From DATJZH01 sp035499215 (GTDB lineage Bacteria > Actinomycetota > Actinomycetes > Streptosporangiales > Streptosporangiaceae), in NCBI GenBank assembly GCA_035499215.1, contig DATJZH010000004.1:1-43893 (forward strand): 43,893 bases of DNA, written 5' to 3'. The notes under the pieces are model-generated. The model did no database searches. It saw nothing but the letters and a program-made list of their open reading frames with translations, and was not told the origin of the DNA. Each line of letters starts with the position of its first letter. Position 1 is the stretch's first letter. Made by a program: the position numbers and the translations under genes. Of this stretch, positions 41,623-43,893 are shown piece after piece.

Positions 41623-42651
41623 TCAGGGCTCCGGGTGCGACGGCAGCGCCATGGACCAGCCGATCTCGACCCTCGACACCATCGCGTCGGGCTGGCTTCC
41701 CCACCCGATGTAGTCGCAGTCGCTGATCACCTGCTCGCCAGCCAGGGGAGCGCCGTTCAGCGTCACGCCGTTTCGGCCAAGACAAGTGATCCGCCATTGA
41801 CCCTCGGCAAACCTGAACGAGGCGTGCACCCGGGACACGGTGCTGACTTCGGGAAGGCGGAGTTCCACTGCGCCGCCCCGTCCTGCCCTGGCCCCCGAGA
41901 TCCTGGTCTCCGCAGTGAAGCCCCTGGTCACGAGCCGCAGCAACGGAATCTGCACCGGCTCGGTGACCGTCAAGGAGCCAGCCTCGGCGGTCGGCGCCGC
42001 TTTGAGGCCAGCCACCGTCGGCGCCCCGCCGAGATCCGCCGTGGTGCGCCGGCCGCAGAAGTCGGCGGCGCCGGCAGCGGGATGCGCCGGGCCCGGCGGG
42101 CGGCCCTGCCTGAGGCGGTACCGGCCGGCTGGAACCGCCGGATCGCCGATGACGCTCACCTCGGCTGGGCCGGCGCTGGCGAGCTCGACGGCGTGCGCGC
42201 TGATCTGGTCCTCGTACACGTCGGTGGCGCTCGAGTTGATCAGCCCGAGATCCATCATCTCGGTCAGCGAGGCAAGATCGCCGGGATTCATTCGCAACTC
42301 GACGGCGCTTGGTGCGAGCAGTGCTCCGTTCGGTGTCACGATGAATACCTCGGGCAGATGCCGCAGGCCCAGTTTCAGCACATCCCGCCCGTCCCGCCAC
42401 GGCCGGGTAGCCAGGCGCTGTATCCACGGGTGATCGCCGCTGACGCCCAGGCTCCGCAGCGCCAGCACGAACACGATGGCGGCCACCGCGAGCAGGAGGA
42501 ACATTATGGTGCCTGCGACCACGGAGCCAGTGTTGGCCAGGAAGAGCGCCCACACGCCGGTGATCCCGGCCGCGGCCGCCCATCGCTTCCGGCTCCGCGG
42601 CCGCAGCGGCGCACGGGGTGGCCCGGATATCGCGTCACTGCGAGCAGCCAA
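41623..42651 (-). CDS. Membrane-anchored FHA-domain protein
   Basis: About 342 residues. Two hydrophobic helices near the N-terminus (AAAAGITGVWALFLA and AGTIMFLLLAVAAIVFVLAL), a long middle region of unknown fold, and a C-terminal FHA domain (VELRLPEVSTVSRVHASFRF, GRNGVTLNGAPLAGEQ). A TTG at 42651 is preferred because GGAG lies 6 nt upstream; the frame is open to a GTG at 42732 without a ribosome site and with Arg-rich, non-coding-like residues. First gene of the same-strand run that ends in the toxin and immunity genes; FHA proteins often organise kinase-controlled complexes. Confidence 0.75.
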   Translation of the reverse strand: MAARSDAISGPPRAPLRPRSRKRWAAAAGITGVWALFLANTGSVVAGTIMFLLLAVAAIVFVLALRSLGVSGDHPWIQRLATRPWRDGRDVLKLGLRHLPEVFIVTPNGALLAPSAVELRMNPGDLASLTEMMDLGLINSSATDVYEDQISAHAVELASAGPAEVSVIGDPAVPAGRYRLRQGRPPGPAHPAAGAADFCGRRTTADLGGAPTVAGLKAAPTAEAGSLTVTEPVQIPLLRLVTRGFTAETRISGARAGRGGAVELRLPEVSTVSRVHASFRFAEGQWRITCLGRNGVTLNGAPLAGEQVISDCDYIGWGSQPDAMVSRVEIGWSMALPSHPEP

Positions 42652-42962
42652 TTGATGCTCCGTCCTCGAACTACGCCATCGGCCCGGTCGCGACCCTCGC
42701 CCGCTGACGAGGATGCGGCGCGGGGCAGGCACGAGTCAATGGATCTCGCCCTGTTCCCAGGTATCTGGAAAAGCGGTGCGTGGCGGTAAGTCCATGGCGA
42801 ACGGCGAAGTCCATGATTCCCGCTCGTTTCGAGAGCGGCTGGGCTGGCAACGTGCTAGATGGCTGTCGTGCCGGACGGGTTGAATCCGCGCGCGGCTGTC
42901 CGATCGCAGGGCGCTGCGCCGCAGCCCCGGCACAAACCAGAACGACGGAAGGCGGATGCGAG
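42652..42962. promoter_or_regulatory. Divergent spacer between the FHA gene and the His-rich peptide gene
   Basis: 311 bp without a supported gene. It contains AAGTCCATG twice (42788-42796 and 42807-42815, 19-bp period) and a small dyad CGCTC...GAGCG (42821-42837). These could be regulator sites for the metal-binding peptide gene; no Zur, NikR or similar box is recognised. Confidence 0.3.
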
Positions 42963-43136
42963 ATGAGTACGTCCGAGGACCACCGGCAGCATGATCAGGC
43001 CGAACACGAGCATGTCCACGGTGCCGGCTGCGGCCACGAAAGCGTCCAGCATGACGACCACGTGGACTATCTGCACGACGGGCACCGGCACGCCGAGCAC
43101 TCCGGCCACTACGACGAGCACGACGACGGCAGCTGA
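42963..43136 (+). CDS. Histidine-rich metal-binding small protein
   Basis: 57 residues, about one quarter His. HEHVHGAGCGHESVQHDDH is followed by VDYLHDGHRHAEHSGHYDEH; a similar pattern with a GCGH core and VDYxHDGHRHAxH occurs in many actinobacterial zinc/nickel-linked peptides. Likely a cytosolic metal buffer or chaperone. GGAAGGCGG precedes the ATG. No transporter is adjacent. Confidence 0.82.
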   Translation: MSTSEDHRQHDQAEHEHVHGAGCGHESVQHDDHVDYLHDGHRHAEHSGHYDEHDDGS

Positions 43137-43160
43137 TTTGCGAGCCCGCAGGCAGCTGGC

Positions 43161-43575
43161 TCAGCCCGATGGCCCGAAGAACCAGACCGTGCGCGGGCTG
43201 TCACGACCGCGGCGAGTGAGCCGTCCACCGGGCTCCCGCGTGCGACGCAGGCCCGTGTAGCGACCGTGGCTGCTGCCGTCGTCATCACAGGAAGCCACGA
43301 TCAAGTCCGAGCGGGCGGCGCCCAGCGGCGTGGCTCCGAGATGTTCCAGGCTCTCCTCGAGGACGATGTCGGTCGGGATGAACGCGCCGGCAATCCGGCC
43401 GGTGGCCAACCACGCCCGGCGTCTCGCGGCCGCATCCCGATGAAGTCAATTCCCGGCGAGGCCGCCGGGACCCGGCGCCGTGAAAGGCAGATGCCGGAAA
43501 ACCAGCGCGTTCGGGGAGATCGAGGACGCCGTCGCGGAGGCGGCCGTGTGCGGGCAGCGCCACCAGGATTGTCAT
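43161..43575 (-). pseudogene. hisG: Decayed hisG (ATP phosphoribosyltransferase) with frameshifts
   Basis: Starts as ATGA overlap with the hisE stop and reads MTILVALPAHGRLRDGVLDL, a HisG N-terminus. Further HisG-like pieces appear in the other two frames: GIDFIGMRPRDA (near 43420-43463) and ATGRIAGAFIPTDIVLEE followed by DLIVASCDDD (43270-43408), which aligns with the GITGRDLVLE region. The third frame stops at 43161, well short of the about 280 residues of a short HisG. At least two frameshifts plus truncation make a functional product unlikely unless the sequence has errors. Confidence 0.7.
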
Positions 43576-43853
43576 CGCCGCTGCTCCAGCACCCAGAGCA
43601 CGTCGTCCAGGCGCACATCGACCGATACCAGGCCAGCCAGGAGGTGGTACACCAGATCCGCAGCCTCCGACGCCACCGCCTCGGGATCCACCGAGCCACG
43701 GCCGAGTTCGAGGCAGACCTCGAACGACTCTTCCATGATCTTGCGCATCAACCGCTCATGATCTGAGAAGAGCTCTGCCGAGTAGGAGCCCTCAGGGCGG
43801 GTCTCCCGCCGGGAAAGAAGGGTCTGCTCAAGCTCGTGAAGTGCGTCCGGCAT
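43572..43853 (-). CDS. hisE: Phosphoribosyl-ATP pyrophosphatase HisE
   Basis: 93 residues. Second step of histidine synthesis: PR-ATP to PR-AMP and PPi. MazG-like all-alpha fold with the metal-binding EESFEVCLELGRG and EAADLVYHLLAGLVSVDV. No ribosome site; TAAGAC (minus, 43866-43861) lies 7 nt before the ATG, indicating a leaderless transcript. Coupled by ATGA to a decayed hisG, whereas hisE-hisG is normally intact in actinobacteria; a second intact hisG would then be needed elsewhere. Confidence 0.88.
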   Translation of the reverse strand: MPDALHELEQTLLSRRETRPEGSYSAELFSDHERLMRKIMEESFEVCLELGRGSVDPEAVASEAADLVYHLLAGLVSVDVRLDDVLWVLEQRR

Positions 43854-43893
43854 CCGACAAGTCTTACCGGCAGCACGCGGACGCCGCGACGAA

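Noticed and set aside
41492..42583. 363-codon minus-strand open frame overlapping the FHA gene
   Set aside because: Mostly a frame shadow of the FHA gene. Its last 43 codons look protein-like, but no start codon supports a separate small gene.

Overview
The window is high-G+C DNA from an actinomycete (Actinomycetota). The mycothiol gene mshA, the CarD regulator, a PhoR/PhoP-type two-component pair after phosphoglycerate mutase, and the order carD - ispF - cysS - rlmB all match the chromosome core of Streptomyces/Streptosporangiales-like bacteria and, in part, Mycobacterium. GTG starts, GTGA/ATGA stop-start overlaps and apparently leaderless starts are common. I saw no rRNA, tRNA, CRISPR array or insertion sequence. 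The species cannot be determined from the sequence alone.

Left part (1-8.2 kb): metal and amino-acid transport. An APC permease with a fused C-terminal OB-fold runs off the left edge. It is divergent from a two-gene operon: a soluble MgtE-type sensor (PRC barrel + MgtE_N + CBS pair) and an NRAMP-related transporter. A second NRAMP-related transporter faces that operon. Its leader holds a well-conserved M-box (ykoK) Mg2+ riboswitch, and both transporters carry the altered TM1/TM6 metal-site motifs expected of Nramp-related Mg2+ transporters (NRMT).

8.2-26.5 kb: mostly core genes. These are an alpha-methylacyl-CoA racemase, ApbE, a CsoR-type Cu(I) sensor, YbjN and MshA, phosphoglycerate mutase, a soluble PhoR/SenX3-like kinase with its response regulator, an LpqE-like lipoprotein, a membrane thioredoxin-like protein, CarD, IspF, a DUF2637 membrane protein, a homogentisate-dioxygenase-like enzyme, a small HTH/PLD-like regulator module with two tiny genes, CysS, RlmB and a PCMT-like methyltransferase.

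26.5-38.8 kb: cell envelope. An L,D-transpeptidase, an FHA-FHA-ABC exporter divergent from a Ser/Thr kinase with a beta-propeller ectodomain (like the Mycobacterium PknF-Rv1747 pair), an LmeA/DUF2993 lipid-binding protein, a small metallopeptidase, trehalose-6-phosphate synthase, and a MurD2-MurL pair that indicates the alternative D-glutamate route to peptidoglycan. The exporter ORF has lost its usual stop and runs antisense through a gene remnant into the transpeptidase gene.

38.9-43.9 kb: accessory. A RelA/SpoT-fold putative toxin with its presumed immunity gene lies downstream of an unknown protein and a membrane FHA protein. Next come a histidine-rich metal-binding peptide and hisE followed by a frameshifted, decayed hisG.

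Most notable signals: the M-box/NRMT pair with a detached MgtE sensor, the RelA/SpoT-fold toxin locus, MurL/MurD2, the permease-OB fusion, the stop-less ABC exporter and the hisG pseudogene.
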